The notes under the pieces are model-generated. The model did not search any database, was not told where the DNA came from, and worked only from the letters and a program-made list of their open reading frames with translations. A stretch of 64,000 bases of DNA from Ilumatobacter sp. (GTDB lineage Bacteria; Actinomycetota; Acidimicrobiia; Acidimicrobiales; Ilumatobacteraceae). Location of the stretch: positions 1 to 64,000 of the forward strand of contig REDU01000159.1 of NCBI GenBank assembly GCA_007693335.1, given 5' to 3'. The translations under genes and the position numbers were made by a program. Of this stretch, positions 1 through 7,946 are shown in pieces. How positions within the stretch are numbered: the first letter of the stretch is position 1; each line of letters starts with the position of its first letter.

Positions 1-271
1 CCAGGTCGCCGAACTGGAGGTCGAGGTCGACGGCGGCCACCCGGCCCGGATGTCGCTGGGCGAGGGCGACGGCGAGGTTGGCGGACACTGCGGTCTTGCC
101 CGATCCGCCCTTCGGCGAGATCACGACGATCACCTTGGTGCGTCGCGGACCGGGTGCGACACCGTTGGACTTGACGACCACGCCCATTTCCCTGAGGGCG
201 GTCGACACGTCGACGAACAGCTCGGGGGACATGTCGTGCCCGATGACCACCGATGGCATGTCGGCCTCCAT
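1..271 (-). CDS. cpaE: CpaE/TadZ-like pilus ATPase, N-terminal part (runs off window)
   Basis: The first 90 residues of a MinD/ParA-like ATPase of the Tad (Flp pilus) apparatus are present; the rest lies beyond position 1. A deviant Walker A, SPKGGSGKT, sits at residues 52-60, followed by a helix typical of ParA-type proteins and a VDLDLQFGDL strand. Family members place the pilus machine at the cell pole. The ATG at 271-269 overlaps the cpaB stop as ATGA, so it is the last visible gene of the flp-tadE-tadG-cpaB-cpaE operon and probably translationally coupled. A short receiver-like N-terminal domain, seen in many CpaE proteins, is much reduced here. Confidence 0.85.
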   Translation of the reverse strand, partial: MEADMPSVVIGHDMSPELFVDVSTALREMGVVVKSNGVAPGPRRTKVIVVISPKGGSGKTAVSANLAVALAQRHPGRVAAVDLDLQFGDL

Positions 272-1116
272 CACTTCACCACCGTGTAGACGTTGCCGAG
301 GGTGACCTGCCGCGTGCCGTCGTCGGAGACGGTGGCGGGGTCGATCGACAGCCAGACATGTCCGAATTCGGCGGCGAACACGAAGCGCTCCGACTGCTCG
401 GGGGACAGGGCGAGCGTCACCACGTACTGCGAGCCCGTGACCTGCTCGACGACCGCCTCCTCGGGACCAGGGCTCACCGGGGTGTTCGTGGTCTGGACGT
501 TGGTGACCAGCACGTGCTGGAACTCCATCCGGGTCACGTTGGGAGACTTCCTCGGTGCTTCGGCCATCGGCGCGTCGGCCGGCAGCGTCGTCGCCGGCGA
601 GCCGGCGACCGCCAGCGGCTCCACCGGATCGACGGCCTCGGTGCTCGGCCAGGCCCCATCGAGATCGAAGGGATCGAACGAGAGGTAGACGCCCACGAGA
701 TCGCCCTTCTGGAGCGCTCCGCCCACGGCCCGCTCGGCAGCGAGCAGGATGGAGACCTGCACCTTGTCGGTGACGTCGTCGGACACCTCCTCCCTGGGCG
801 CCAGGCGAGCGGAGAGCAACTGATCGCCGGGTTGGAGGTCGGTGGCGGCCACGTTGGCGCCCACCGCCGCGAGATCGGTCACGGCCCCCTCCTGCTTGAG
901 TCGGGCCGGCACGAGCTCGAGCGAGACCGACGAGGTGATGGTGTCGGGCTCGGCGCCCTTGGGCACGAGCTTGTCGACCACGTACACCTCGACCAGTGCC
1001 TCTTGGGCCACGGCCTGGTCCTTGGCCGATTGCACGTAGCCCACCAGGGCGACCGTGCCGATGATGGCCAGGACCATCGCGGTGACGATCCCGGTGATCC
1101 GCCGTTTGTTGTTCAT
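271..1116 (-). CDS. cpaB: Flp pilus assembly protein CpaB (RcpC family)
   Basis: This is a 281-residue protein with one N-terminal membrane segment (about residues 8-28) followed by a SAF domain (about 42-110, including VPKGAEPD and LQPGDQLLSARL) and a RcpC/CpaB C-terminal domain. Family members are periplasmic or extracytoplasmic components that stabilise the Tad secretion channel. It lies 33 bases after the TadG-like gene and overlaps cpaE by four bases, which supports one operon. An AAGAAGA purine run about 6 bases upstream of the ATG is the likely ribosome binding site. Length is normal for the family. Confidence 0.85.
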   Translation of the reverse strand: MNNKRRITGIVTAMVLAIIGTVALVGYVQSAKDQAVAQEALVEVYVVDKLVPKGAEPDTITSSVSLELVPARLKQEGAVTDLAAVGANVAATDLQPGDQLLSARLAPREEVSDDVTDKVQVSILLAAERAVGGALQKGDLVGVYLSFDPFDLDGAWPSTEAVDPVEPLAVAGSPATTLPADAPMAEAPRKSPNVTRMEFQHVLVTNVQTTNTPVSPGPEEAVVEQVTGSQYVVTLALSPEQSERFVFAAEFGHVWLSIDPATVSDDGTRQVTLGNVYTVVK

Positions 1117-1149
1117 CGTGGAGTCTTCTTTCTGTTGGAGTCTGCGGTG

Positions 1150-2055
1150 TCAGCTGAAGAGGTAGATCTGGTAGGTGCCGAAGTCCGTGCTCGGGCCCGG
1201 CGTTCCCTGCGACGTCGTGTACTTGATGAAGTCGCCCTGGATGCAGTACCTGCCACGGTCGTTGCGGTCGGGGCAGTGCCTGCCCAACGTCCCGGCGAAG
1301 AAGTTGCCGTTGAACGAGTAGCCGGTCACCCGGAACATGGCGAACCCGACGATGGGGTAGGGGCCCTTGCCGTTGCAGCCGGCGGCCTGGCAAGCAGCGG
1401 CGTCGTACATCGGGATCAGGACGTCGTGGGGCAGCGCCGGACCGTTGGGGTTGGTGATGCACGGGACCTGCTTCTGGAGGTCGGCACCGGGTTTGCCCGG
1501 AACCGTGCCTCCTGCGGACACGTCGACGCTGCAGTCGTTGGCACTGGCGAGCTGGCTGAAACCGCCCGGGAGCGACGAGCAGCCGCTCTGCGGTTTCGGA
1601 TCGTCGAGGTACAGCAGGATGTCGGTGTCCCCCTCGAGCAGCGCCTGGGAGAACTCGCAGTCGGAGATGGTGATCGGCAGCGTCGTGGCCGCGCCGAGCG
1701 TTCCCCATTTCGCCGTGGCCTCTCGGGTGACGGTGCCGGCGTTGCGACGGAGGAAGAGCCCGTCGTTCACCGCCTTGGTGGCCGCGATCGTGGCCTCGCC
1801 GGGCCCGCAGGCCGGCGTGGAGATCGTCTGGCCGGGCTTGCGGTACGGGGTGTAGTCGGCGATCGGGCTCCCGGTCAGGGCGCAGTCGGTGGCGACGGCG
1901 AGCACGGTGGCATCGGCGCTGTTCTGGGCCGAGCGGGCCTCGGCGACGTACCGGCCGACGTCGATGGCGAGCGCGGCGGCGATCAGCAGCGCCGTCATGG
2001 CGAGGATGAAGAAGATCGTCGCGACGCCGCGATCGTCACGTTCGGGAGTGGTCAT
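1150..2055 (-). CDS. TadG-like pilus-associated protein
   Basis: The N-terminus reads DDRGVATIFFILAMTAL followed by a hydrophobic helix and IDVGRY, the hallmark of the Tad/TadG N-terminal domain: a class III signal-like anchor resembling pseudopilins. The remaining 250 residues are an extracytoplasmic domain with several cysteines (for example CSSLPGG, CITNPNG, AACQAAGC), possibly disulfide bonded. The start at 2055 overlaps the tadE stop as ATGA; an in-frame ATG at 2064 is the alternative. It is the third gene of the pilus operon. The exact role of TadG is not settled; it is thought to be a minor surface component. Confidence 0.75.
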   Translation of the reverse strand: MTTPERDDRGVATIFFILAMTALLIAAALAIDVGRYVAEARSAQNSADATVLAVATDCALTGSPIADYTPYRKPGQTISTPACGPGEATIAATKAVNDGLFLRRNAGTVTREATAKWGTLGAATTLPITISDCEFSQALLEGDTDILLYLDDPKPQSGCSSLPGGFSQLASANDCSVDVSAGGTVPGKPGADLQKQVPCITNPNGPALPHDVLIPMYDAAACQAAGCNGKGPYPIVGFAMFRVTGYSFNGNFFAGTLGRHCPDRNDRGRYCIQGDFIKYTTSQGTPGPSTDFGTYQIYLFS

Positions 2056-2408
2056 CCGCCGCATCGCATGGTCACGGTTTCTGTGATCTCTTCGGGGAGG
2101 AAGATCGGGGTGAACGGAATGCTGCGCAGCGAGACGGGCTTGGTGGCTGCCACCTCGACGAACTGGGTGGGGTCGGTCGGGGTGGTGCAGGGCGCTCCGA
2201 CGATCGACGTGTTGTCGGGGAGTGGCTGACGCAGCGCCGCGGCGCGCGCTCCGTCACGGGCCTCGCCGACGGTCTGGGTCTTGATGCTGAGGAAGTTGCC
2301 CAGCACGACCACGCTCATGATGAGAATGAGGATGAACGGGAGAGCCAGGACGAATTCGAGCGCGACGACGCCTCGGTCGTCACGGTGGAGTCGCGGTGAG
2401 CGCTTCAT
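2052..2408 (-). CDS. tadE: TadE-like minor pseudopilin
   Basis: This 118-residue protein begins MKRSPRLHRDDRG and continues VVALEFVLALPFIL, the TadE signature with the conserved glutamate five residues after the processing-site glycine. A single hydrophobic helix (about residues 15-38) is followed by a short external domain with two cysteines. TadE proteins are pseudopilins cleaved by the same prepilin peptidase as Flp. The reading frame stays open upstream to 2522, but the ATG at 2408 gives the normal family N-terminus. It overlaps the TadG-like gene by four bases. Confidence 0.82.
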   Translation of the reverse strand: MKRSPRLHRDDRGVVALEFVLALPFILILIMSVVVLGNFLSIKTQTVGEARDGARAAALRQPLPDNTSIVGAPCTTPTDPTQFVEVAATKPVSLRSIPFTPIFLPEEITETVTMRCGG

Positions 2409-2455
2409 GAGCAGAGGGCCCGGCCGGGGGGAGGTCGCCCTCCCCCCGAGTCGGA

Positions 2456-2638
2456 TCAGCCGGCGATGCTGTCGACGACGCCGTTCAGCACACCGGTCAG
2501 CCGGCCTCCGAAGGCGCCCCACAGAGCGCCGAGGGCAACGACCAGCGCAGCCGCGGTGATGACGTACTCGATGGCGACCACGCCGTCCTCGGTCTCCGCC
2601 GCGGCCTCGGTCGTGTACTTGTCCACGAGGTTCAACAT
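2456..2638 (-). CDS. flp: Flp/Fap-type major pilin precursor
   Basis: A 60-residue pilin precursor. The cleavage motif is EDG/VVAIEY: glycine, then glutamate and tyrosine at the expected spacing, followed by a long hydrophobic helix. The processed pilin would be about 40 residues, normal for the Flp family. It is the first gene of the minus-strand pilus operon and the likely substrate of the A24 peptidase encoded divergently at 2778. The ATG at 2638 has a GGAG about 10 bases upstream; the open frame extends further upstream without pilin-like sequence. Confidence 0.88.
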   Translation of the reverse strand: MLNLVDKYTTEAAAETEDGVVAIEYVITAAALVVALGALWGAFGGRLTGVLNGVVDSIAG

Positions 2639-2777
2639 GTCAGAAGATGCTCCTTGTTTGATCCCAATCCCCGCCGATCGAGGAGGGCACGAGGACGACA
2701 ATACGGTCGACGCCGGCACGTCTTAATCACCAAAATTGATGAAAACGTCGAGCTCGCTATTTCGTACAGTTGCGACC
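2639..2777. promoter_or_regulatory. Divergent pilus promoter region
   Basis: This 139-base gap separates flp (minus) from the prepilin peptidase (plus) and is AT-richer than its surroundings. On the plus strand TTGATG (2736-2741) and TATTTC (2758-2763) are 16 bases apart and could be -35 and -10 boxes for the peptidase, ending 14 bases before the ATG at 2778. I could not pick a convincing minus-strand promoter for flp. Inference only. Confidence 0.35.
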
Positions 2778-3335
2778 ATGCCATTGTCCACTTTCGTGCA
2801 GAAACACAGTCTCAACGCCGTGACTGCGATGCTGTTCGGCGTCGCGTTCTGGCGGATCGGCTTGAGTCCGGAGCTCCCGGCGGTGCTCGCGTTCATCTTC
2901 GGTGGCGTGCTGTTGGCGGTGATCGATTGGAAGGTGCAGCGTCTCCCGACCCGGATCGTCTACATCACGCTCGCCGGCGTCGGTGCCGGGCTGATCTTCG
3001 CCTCGGTGGTCGAGTGGAACTGGGTTCCCCTGGCCACGGCGGTGGCCGGTGCAGCGTTGTTCGCCAACGCCTTCTTCCTCATCTGGTTCTTCACCACGAA
3101 GTTCGCCGGGATGGTGGTGATCGGATTCGGTGACGTCCGGCTGGCAGCGGTACTCGGATTGCTGCTGGGCTGGTACGGGCTGCCGTATGTGCTGTACGGC
3201 GCTCTGGCAGGTCATCTCCTCGCGGTGGTCATCGCGGTCGGTACCTGCATCCACGAACGCAAGTTGCACATGCGCTACTCGTTCGGCCCTCCGCTGATCG
3301 CGGGGGCCCTGGCGGTCGTGCTCGTCAACGCCTGA
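2778..3335 (+). CDS. A24-family prepilin peptidase (TadV/CpaA-like)
   Basis: This polytopic membrane protein of 185 residues carries both catalytic aspartate motifs of type IV prepilin peptidases: Asp50 in AVIDWKVQRLPT and Asp119 in GFGDVRLAAVLG (GxGDxxL class). It lacks the N-methyltransferase domain of PilD, as expected for CpaA/TadV enzymes that process Flp pilins. Five or six hydrophobic segments are visible. It is divergent from the flp operon, whose pilin it should cleave. The start at 2778 is preferred because putative promoter boxes overlap the alternative TTG/ATG starts at 2736/2739. Confidence 0.8.
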   Translation: MPLSTFVQKHSLNAVTAMLFGVAFWRIGLSPELPAVLAFIFGGVLLAVIDWKVQRLPTRIVYITLAGVGAGLIFASVVEWNWVPLATAVAGAALFANAFFLIWFFTTKFAGMVVIGFGDVRLAAVLGLLLGWYGLPYVLYGALAGHLLAVVIAVGTCIHERKLHMRYSFGPPLIAGALAVVLVNA

Positions 3336-3400
3336 TGACGTCCGAACTCGTGTCGAGACGGAGTGTCGTCAGCGTCGCGTCGGACACGACGGCGAGTACG

Positions 3401-4207
3401 TCACCGTCGATGGTCGGGTCCGCTCAGCCCCGCAGGGCGCGTCCGGCGCCGATCCCGCCCGGGGCGCCCCTCGTGGGGCAGCAGTTCTCGATGCATCCCC
3501 GCCAGCGCGACCGCCGCGAGCTGGGAACGGACTCCGAGTTTCTGCAGGACGGCACGGATCTGCGAGCGCACGGTCGTCAAGGCCACGAAGTGCGCACTGG
3601 CGATCTCCTCGGCGGTGAGGCCGTCCACCAGCGCACCGAGCACGAGTGCCTCGCGCTGCGTCAGCCGTTCGAAGGTGGCGTGGGAGCGCAGCGTGAGCGC
3701 TCGCTCGCGGCGCAGGTCGTGGAGGAGAGCAGCGCGATCGCCTCGTCCGATGATCGTCCCCCCGGCGATGACATGAGCGAGGGTCGAGTCGACCTCGTCG
3801 AGCCCGGCGTTCTTGCTGATCCAGCCGGTGGCGCCCGCCTCGAGACACTCCGCCAGCACCAGACGACGCCGCTCCCCGGTCAGCAACACCACCTGCGCTC
3901 CCGCCGACACGAACGGCCGGATCAGCTCGATTCCGCTGCCGATCCCGCTGCCGAGATGGATGTCCAGCAGCACACACTGCGGCTCGAAGCGTTGCGCGTG
4001 TGCGACGGCGTCGAGCGCGGTCGGGCCGCTGTTCGATTCAACGTCCCAACAACGCTCCGACAGTGCCAGCTGCAGACCGAACGCCACGAGCTCGTGGTGC
4101 TCGACCACGAGGATCCGGCCTCTCGTCGGCACACCGACATCTCTGCCAGGTCGCGGCTCGAGCTTCAGCGACCCCATGTCGTAGTCGTACCCGCCCAATC
4201 GGTCCAC
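3401..4207 (-). CDS. LuxR/NarL-type response regulator with atypical receiver pocket
   Basis: Residues about 30-150 form a receiver domain with the phosphoacceptor aspartate in CVLLDIHL, the threonine in VVLLTG and the lysine in WISKNAG. Residues about 175-240 form a LuxR helix-turn-helix (LTQREALVLGALVDGLTAEE, then TTVRSQIRAVLQKLGV). The acidic pair that normally binds magnesium reads Glu-His (VVEHHE) rather than Asp-Asp or Glu-Asp, so phosphorylation may be altered. No histidine kinase is adjacent. It lies beside the Tad locus and might regulate it, but that is a guess. The GTG start at 4207 is uncertain; later in-frame starts exist. Confidence 0.8.
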   Translation of the reverse strand: MDRLGGYDYDMGSLKLEPRPGRDVGVPTRGRILVVEHHELVAFGLQLALSERCWDVESNSGPTALDAVAHAQRFEPQCVLLDIHLGSGIGSGIELIRPFVSAGAQVVLLTGERRRLVLAECLEAGATGWISKNAGLDEVDSTLAHVIAGGTIIGRGDRAALLHDLRRERALTLRSHATFERLTQREALVLGALVDGLTAEEIASAHFVALTTVRSQIRAVLQKLGVRSQLAAVALAGMHRELLPHEGRPGRDRRRTRPAGLSGPDHRR

Positions 4208-4451
4208 GATCGTCCGTCCCTTTCTCGCCGCCGCACAGAAGACACGTGCTGAACGATTGGTCTATCAGTTGCGGACGAACGTAAGCCACCAAGAATTACT
4301 CAAGAAAGTCTCTGGAAATCCTCCGCTTTGTGACGAAAGAGTGTCGACTCGTCGGTCGACGTCGTGAAGACGGTGCTCAACGTGGTCTACCAGCACGAAG
4401 AGGTCATCAGGATCCTCGCGCGGCACCAGCGCTGACGAGAGGTTCGACGAC
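4208..4451. other. Intergenic region
   Basis: There is no convincing gene in these 244 bases between the response regulator start and the helicase stop. A 23-codon plus-strand frame (GTG at about 4366, stop at 4434) encodes VLNVVYQHEEVIRILARHQR-like sequence with good codon usage, but has no ribosome binding site; it could be a gene remnant. No hairpin terminator was recognised. Confidence 0.3.
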
Positions 4452-6194
4452 CTACTCCAGGTAGCGGCGGGCGGAGACCTTCTTGCCGCGGAGCATCGTG
4501 GTGCTCATCGCGGCGATCACCTCGTCGACCGCGTCGTCGGGAACCTCGACCACCGAATAGTGGTCGGCCACCCGGATCGCGCCGATCTGCCGGCCGGTGA
4601 GCCGGGTCTCGTTGGCGATCGCACCCACGAGATCCTGGGGTCGTACCTTCGAGGTCTTGCCCGCACCGATGTGGACCTTGCCGGTGGTGGTGGTCTCGGA
4701 GAGCTCCCGGCGCGGACCCCGCTCCTTCGGTCGGTCACTGCGCTTCCCGCCGCGATCCCCGCCGGCGCCACGCTGGCCGGCTGACCCGCCCGATGCCTGG
4801 GGGGTGGCGTCGGGGATCTCGCGCTCGTCGTCGAGGACACCGCTCGCCTCGTGCGCCAGACGGATGGCGGCGAGTGCCACATCGACCACGTCGTGGTCGG
4901 CCAGGAGCCGATCGAGGATGGGGCGGAAGGCGTCGTGTTCGCCCAGCTCGACGGCCGCGGTGACCGCGTCGACCGTCTGGTCGTGCTGGCGTGCCCGCAG
5001 CTCGGCCACCGACGGCACCTTCTCGGTGCCGATCTTCTGCTTGGTGAGGCGCTCGATGTTCGACAGCAGCCGGAGCTCGCGCGGTTCGGCCAGGGTGATG
5101 GCCACGCCCTCGCGTCCGGCCCGACCCACGCGCCCGATGCGGTGCACGTAGGCCTCGGGCGCAGACGGTACGTCGTAGTTGACGACATGGGTGAGCAGGT
5201 CGACGTCGAGACCGCGTGCCGCGACGTCGGTGGCCACCAACAGCTCGGCGGTGCCGGCACGCAGCCGTCCCATGACACGGTCGCGCTGCTCCTGGTCCAT
5301 GCCACCGTGGAGCGCCTCGGCCCGGTAGCCGCGTCCGTTGAGCGTCTCGGCGAGCTGGTCGACCTCGCTGCGGGTACGACAGAACACGAGCGTGGCGTCG
5401 GGCGCCTCCACGTCGAGGATGCGCCCGAGTGCGGCCGCCTTGTGGTTGCGGCGCACCACGTACACCCGCTGGCGGACGAGCGGCGTGCCGCCCGGTTCGG
5501 CATGCGCCGGTTTGATGCTCACCCGCACCGGGTTCGTGAGGTGTCGCCGGGCGATGGCGTCGATGCGAGGCGGCATGGTGGCCGAGAACAGCACCGTCTG
5601 TCGTTCGGCGGGTACCGCTTCCAGCAGCGTCTCGATGTCCTCGGCGAACCCCATGTCGAGCATCTCGTCGGCCTCGTCGAGCACCACGGTGCGGATCGAG
5701 CCGAGTTGCAGCGAGCCACGACGAACGTGGTCGATCGCCCGGCCCGGTGTCGCCACCACCACGTGGACGCCGCGGCGGAGCGCATCGAGCTGCCGACCGA
5801 TGTGCTGGCCGCCGTACACCGGCACGACGCTGCACCCCGAGGAGTGGCCGTACTTGTAGATCGCTTCGGACACCTGCATGGCGAGCTCGCGGGTCGGCAC
5901 GAGCACGAGCGCGAGCGGCTCACCGCGGCTGTCGCTCCCGATGCCGTCGGCGATGCGCTGCAGCACGGGGAGCGCGAAGGCTGCGGTCTTCCCGGTACCG
6001 GTGGCGGCCTGGCCCACGAGATCCTGTCCCGACAACATGAGGGGGATGGTCTCGCGCTGGATGGGGGTGGGCTCCTCGTAGCCCAGCGAACGCAGCGATG
6101 CGAGGAGGTCGTGACCGAGGCCCAGTGCAGCGAAGCCCTCCGCCTGTTGCTCACTGTCCGCGTCGGTGCTCGTGGTCTCGTCGATCTCGTCCAT
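4452..6194 (-). CDS. DEAD-box ATP-dependent RNA helicase with DbpA-type C-terminal domain
   Basis: All helicase motifs are present: a Q motif (GYEEPTPIQ), Walker A ATGTGKTAAF, DEAD (VLDEADEMLDMGF), SAT (FSATMPP), and HRIGRVGRAGR motif VI. After a charged linker rich in glycine, arginine and aspartate, residues about 500-580 form a DbpA/CsdA RNA-binding domain (KVHIGAGKTSKVRPQDLVGA). This architecture matches DeaD/CsdA proteins that act in ribosome assembly and RNA decay, often at low temperature. I chose the ATG at 6194 because a TAGCGT -10 box at 6205-6210 covers the alternative GTG at 6206; the same box overlaps the stop codon of the upstream lipoprotein gene. Confidence 0.9.
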   Translation of the reverse strand: MDEIDETTSTDADSEQQAEGFAALGLGHDLLASLRSLGYEEPTPIQRETIPLMLSGQDLVGQAATGTGKTAAFALPVLQRIADGIGSDSRGEPLALVLVPTRELAMQVSEAIYKYGHSSGCSVVPVYGGQHIGRQLDALRRGVHVVVATPGRAIDHVRRGSLQLGSIRTVVLDEADEMLDMGFAEDIETLLEAVPAERQTVLFSATMPPRIDAIARRHLTNPVRVSIKPAHAEPGGTPLVRQRVYVVRRNHKAAALGRILDVEAPDATLVFCRTRSEVDQLAETLNGRGYRAEALHGGMDQEQRDRVMGRLRAGTAELLVATDVAARGLDVDLLTHVVNYDVPSAPEAYVHRIGRVGRAGREGVAITLAEPRELRLLSNIERLTKQKIGTEKVPSVAELRARQHDQTVDAVTAAVELGEHDAFRPILDRLLADHDVVDVALAAIRLAHEASGVLDDEREIPDATPQASGGSAGQRGAGGDRGGKRSDRPKERGPRRELSETTTTGKVHIGAGKTSKVRPQDLVGAIANETRLTGRQIGAIRVADHYSVVEVPDDAVDEVIAAMSTTMLRGKKVSARRYLE

Positions 6195-6204
6195 TCGGTC
6201 GTTC

Positions 6205-6210
6205 ACGCTA
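6205..6210 (-). promoter_or_regulatory. -10 box for helicase gene, overlapping upstream stop codon
   Basis: TAGCGT on the minus strand ends 10 bases before the ATG at 6194, consistent with a leaderless or near-leaderless mRNA. Its first three bases are the TAG stop of the lipoprotein gene. Confidence 0.4.
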
Positions 6211-6753
6211 CGGCGATGCGGTCGGTGGCGCGCCGCATTCGATGAAGACGATCGCGTCGAACGCGGCGCGGCCGTAGAGCGAGGCCCGTCGGCTCGACGA
6301 CGCGGTCGACGAGTCGGCCCCCGACGCCTCGGCCCCTTCGGCCACGGCCGCCGCCGGATCGTCTCCGGGATCGTCGACGGGATCGTCGTCGACGAACGAC
6401 AACCAGAACTCCAACGTCGAGTGCAGTTGCTCGCAGTCGCCCTCGACCGCGAGGTCGCTGATCCGTCTGATCTCGGCGGGTTCGTCGCCCACGAACGGCA
6501 CGCTGGGATCGTCGGATCGCAACGTGTGCTCCGAGCCGTCGAGAGTGAGGCCCGTGAACTCGGCGATGTCCGCCGAGCCGTCGTCGGTCGCGCCGCCGCC
6601 CAACTCGATGGGAACGAGGGTGGTGGACGGTGTCACCGCGGGGAGGGTGGAGGTGGGAGCGGTCTCGACCTCGGGGAGGCAACCACTCGACCACGCGGCC
6701 AGGACGACCACCCACGCTGCGATCGGCAGGACGCGTCGTCGTCCACGGGGCAT
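6208..6753 (-). CDS. Putative lipoprotein of unknown function
   Basis: This 181-residue protein has a basic N-terminus, a hydrophobic stretch and a lipobox-like AWSSGC, so it is probably exported and lipid-anchored at Cys25. The mature part is acidic, with a threonine/proline-rich linker and a DDDPVDDPGDDP segment; no known domain was recognised. It ends one base before the alternative helicase start, so the two may be co-transcribed. A TAGGGT box 7 bases upstream of the ATG suggests a leaderless mRNA. Hypothetical. Confidence 0.65.
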   Translation of the reverse strand: MPRGRRRVLPIAAWVVVLAAWSSGCLPEVETAPTSTLPAVTPSTTLVPIELGGGATDDGSADIAEFTGLTLDGSEHTLRSDDPSVPFVGDEPAEIRRISDLAVEGDCEQLHSTLEFWLSFVDDDPVDDPGDDPAAAVAEGAEASGADSSTASSSRRASLYGRAAFDAIVFIECGAPPTASP

Positions 6754-6760
6754 GACCGCG

Positions 6761-6766
6761 ACCCTA
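6761..6766 (-). promoter_or_regulatory. -10 box, leaderless lipoprotein mRNA
   Basis: TAGGGT on the minus strand ends 7 bases before the ATG at 6753, the spacing expected if transcription starts at the start codon. Confidence 0.5.
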
Positions 6767-7942
6767 CGTGAGCCCGGCGGTTCCGACAGCGCGTGCCGCT
6801 CGGCGCGATGAACGCGACAGCGAGAGTGCGAGTGCGGCGCCCAGTGCGGTGAGCACCGCGAGCACCGCCGAGAAGCCGACTGCTCGCGCCGCGGTCGAGA
6901 CGAGCAGCGGCATGGTCATCGCGGCGTACGCCACGGCGTAGAACGCGCCCGTGAGTGCGCCGCGGTCGTCCGGTCGGGTGATGAGGTCGACGAAGCGGAG
7001 TCCCGACGTCATCGACAGCCCCGATGCCACCCCCATGAGTACCGACGCCACGAGCAGCAACCACCAGTACCCGGTCGCGAACGCCACGAGACCGATCCCG
7101 CAGCCCAGCGCTCCCAGCGCCATCCCGGTGGGTGCGGCCCGGTACGGCCCGACGCGCCCGACCCATGCCTGGGCGGGCACGATGGCCCCCATCGCGAGCA
7201 GCCCGATGATGCCCGTCACGAAGATGGCGATCGACTCCATCGCCGGTCGCAACAACACCGGGAAGAGGCCGAACGCGAGCGACGGGAAGCCGAACACGCC
7301 GATGGCCGTGGGTGCCACGACCTTCACGAACACGCTCCGCGACTCCGCGGGGATCCCGAGGTTCGGTCGGATACGTCGGCCGGGCACGCGCCGCACCGAC
7401 TCGGGCACCCTCCACACGACGGCCAGGGCCGCACCGATCAACGCCAGGTGGACGAGATACGGGGTGACCAGGGGCGACGGCCCCCACTCACCGAGCGCAC
7501 CACTGATCAGCGGACCGCCGCCGAACCCGGCGTACATCACGAGCCCCGTGAGCCGCGCCGCCCACATCGGGTCCGCCGAGCCGAGCTCCTGCATCCAGGC
7601 GCTCGCCACCACGAACACCAGGCCCGACACGGCACCGAGCAGGAAGCGGCCGACGAACAGCAGTGTCAGGGAGTCGGCGCCGGCGATCATCACCATCGAT
7701 GCGAGCGCCGAGAGCACCAGGCCGGGCACGATCACGGGTCGGCGGCCGAGCACGTCGGATGCGGGTCCGGCGTACAGGAGTGCAGGGGCGAGCCCGAGGG
7801 GGTAGACGGCGAAGAGCGCGGTCACGGTCCACGGTGTGAGGCCGAGCTCGCGCTCGTAGAGCAGCAGCAGTGGTGTCGAGACGTTGGTGCCGTAGGCGAC
7901 GGCGAAGAGCCCGAGCGCCAGCGCCCAGCGACCGGGCACCAC
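6764..7942 (-). CDS. Major facilitator superfamily transporter
   Basis: This 392-residue membrane protein has about 12 hydrophobic segments and the MFS loop 2-3 signature (GPASDVLGRRPVIV, a variant of GxxxDrxGRR). It resembles drug/sugar efflux MFS proteins; the substrate cannot be read from sequence. The GTG at 7942 (a second GTG follows at 7939) starts four bases after the stop of the BtuF-like gene, so it is the third gene of an operon with the aldo/keto reductase. The frame stays open far upstream but overlaps the BtuF-like gene there. Confidence 0.8.
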   Translation of the reverse strand: MVPGRWALALGLFAVAYGTNVSTPLLLLYERELGLTPWTVTALFAVYPLGLAPALLYAGPASDVLGRRPVIVPGLVLSALASMVMIAGADSLTLLFVGRFLLGAVSGLVFVVASAWMQELGSADPMWAARLTGLVMYAGFGGGPLISGALGEWGPSPLVTPYLVHLALIGAALAVVWRVPESVRRVPGRRIRPNLGIPAESRSVFVKVVAPTAIGVFGFPSLAFGLFPVLLRPAMESIAIFVTGIIGLLAMGAIVPAQAWVGRVGPYRAAPTGMALGALGCGIGLVAFATGYWWLLLVASVLMGVASGLSMTSGLRFVDLITRPDDRGALTGAFYAVAYAAMTMPLLVSTAARAVGFSAVLAVLTALGAALALSLSRSSRRAARAVGTAGLT

Positions 7943-7946
7943 CGTG

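Noticed and set aside
253-2229. 658-codon plus-strand open frame over the pilus genes
   Set aside because: It is antisense to cpaB, tadG and cpaE, and its composition (His/Arg/Gly-rich, no domain) is that of a shadow frame in GC-rich DNA.
4366-4434. 23-codon frame in the response regulator-helicase gap
   Set aside because: It has no ribosome binding site or homologue I recognise; listed only in the intergenic note as a possible remnant.
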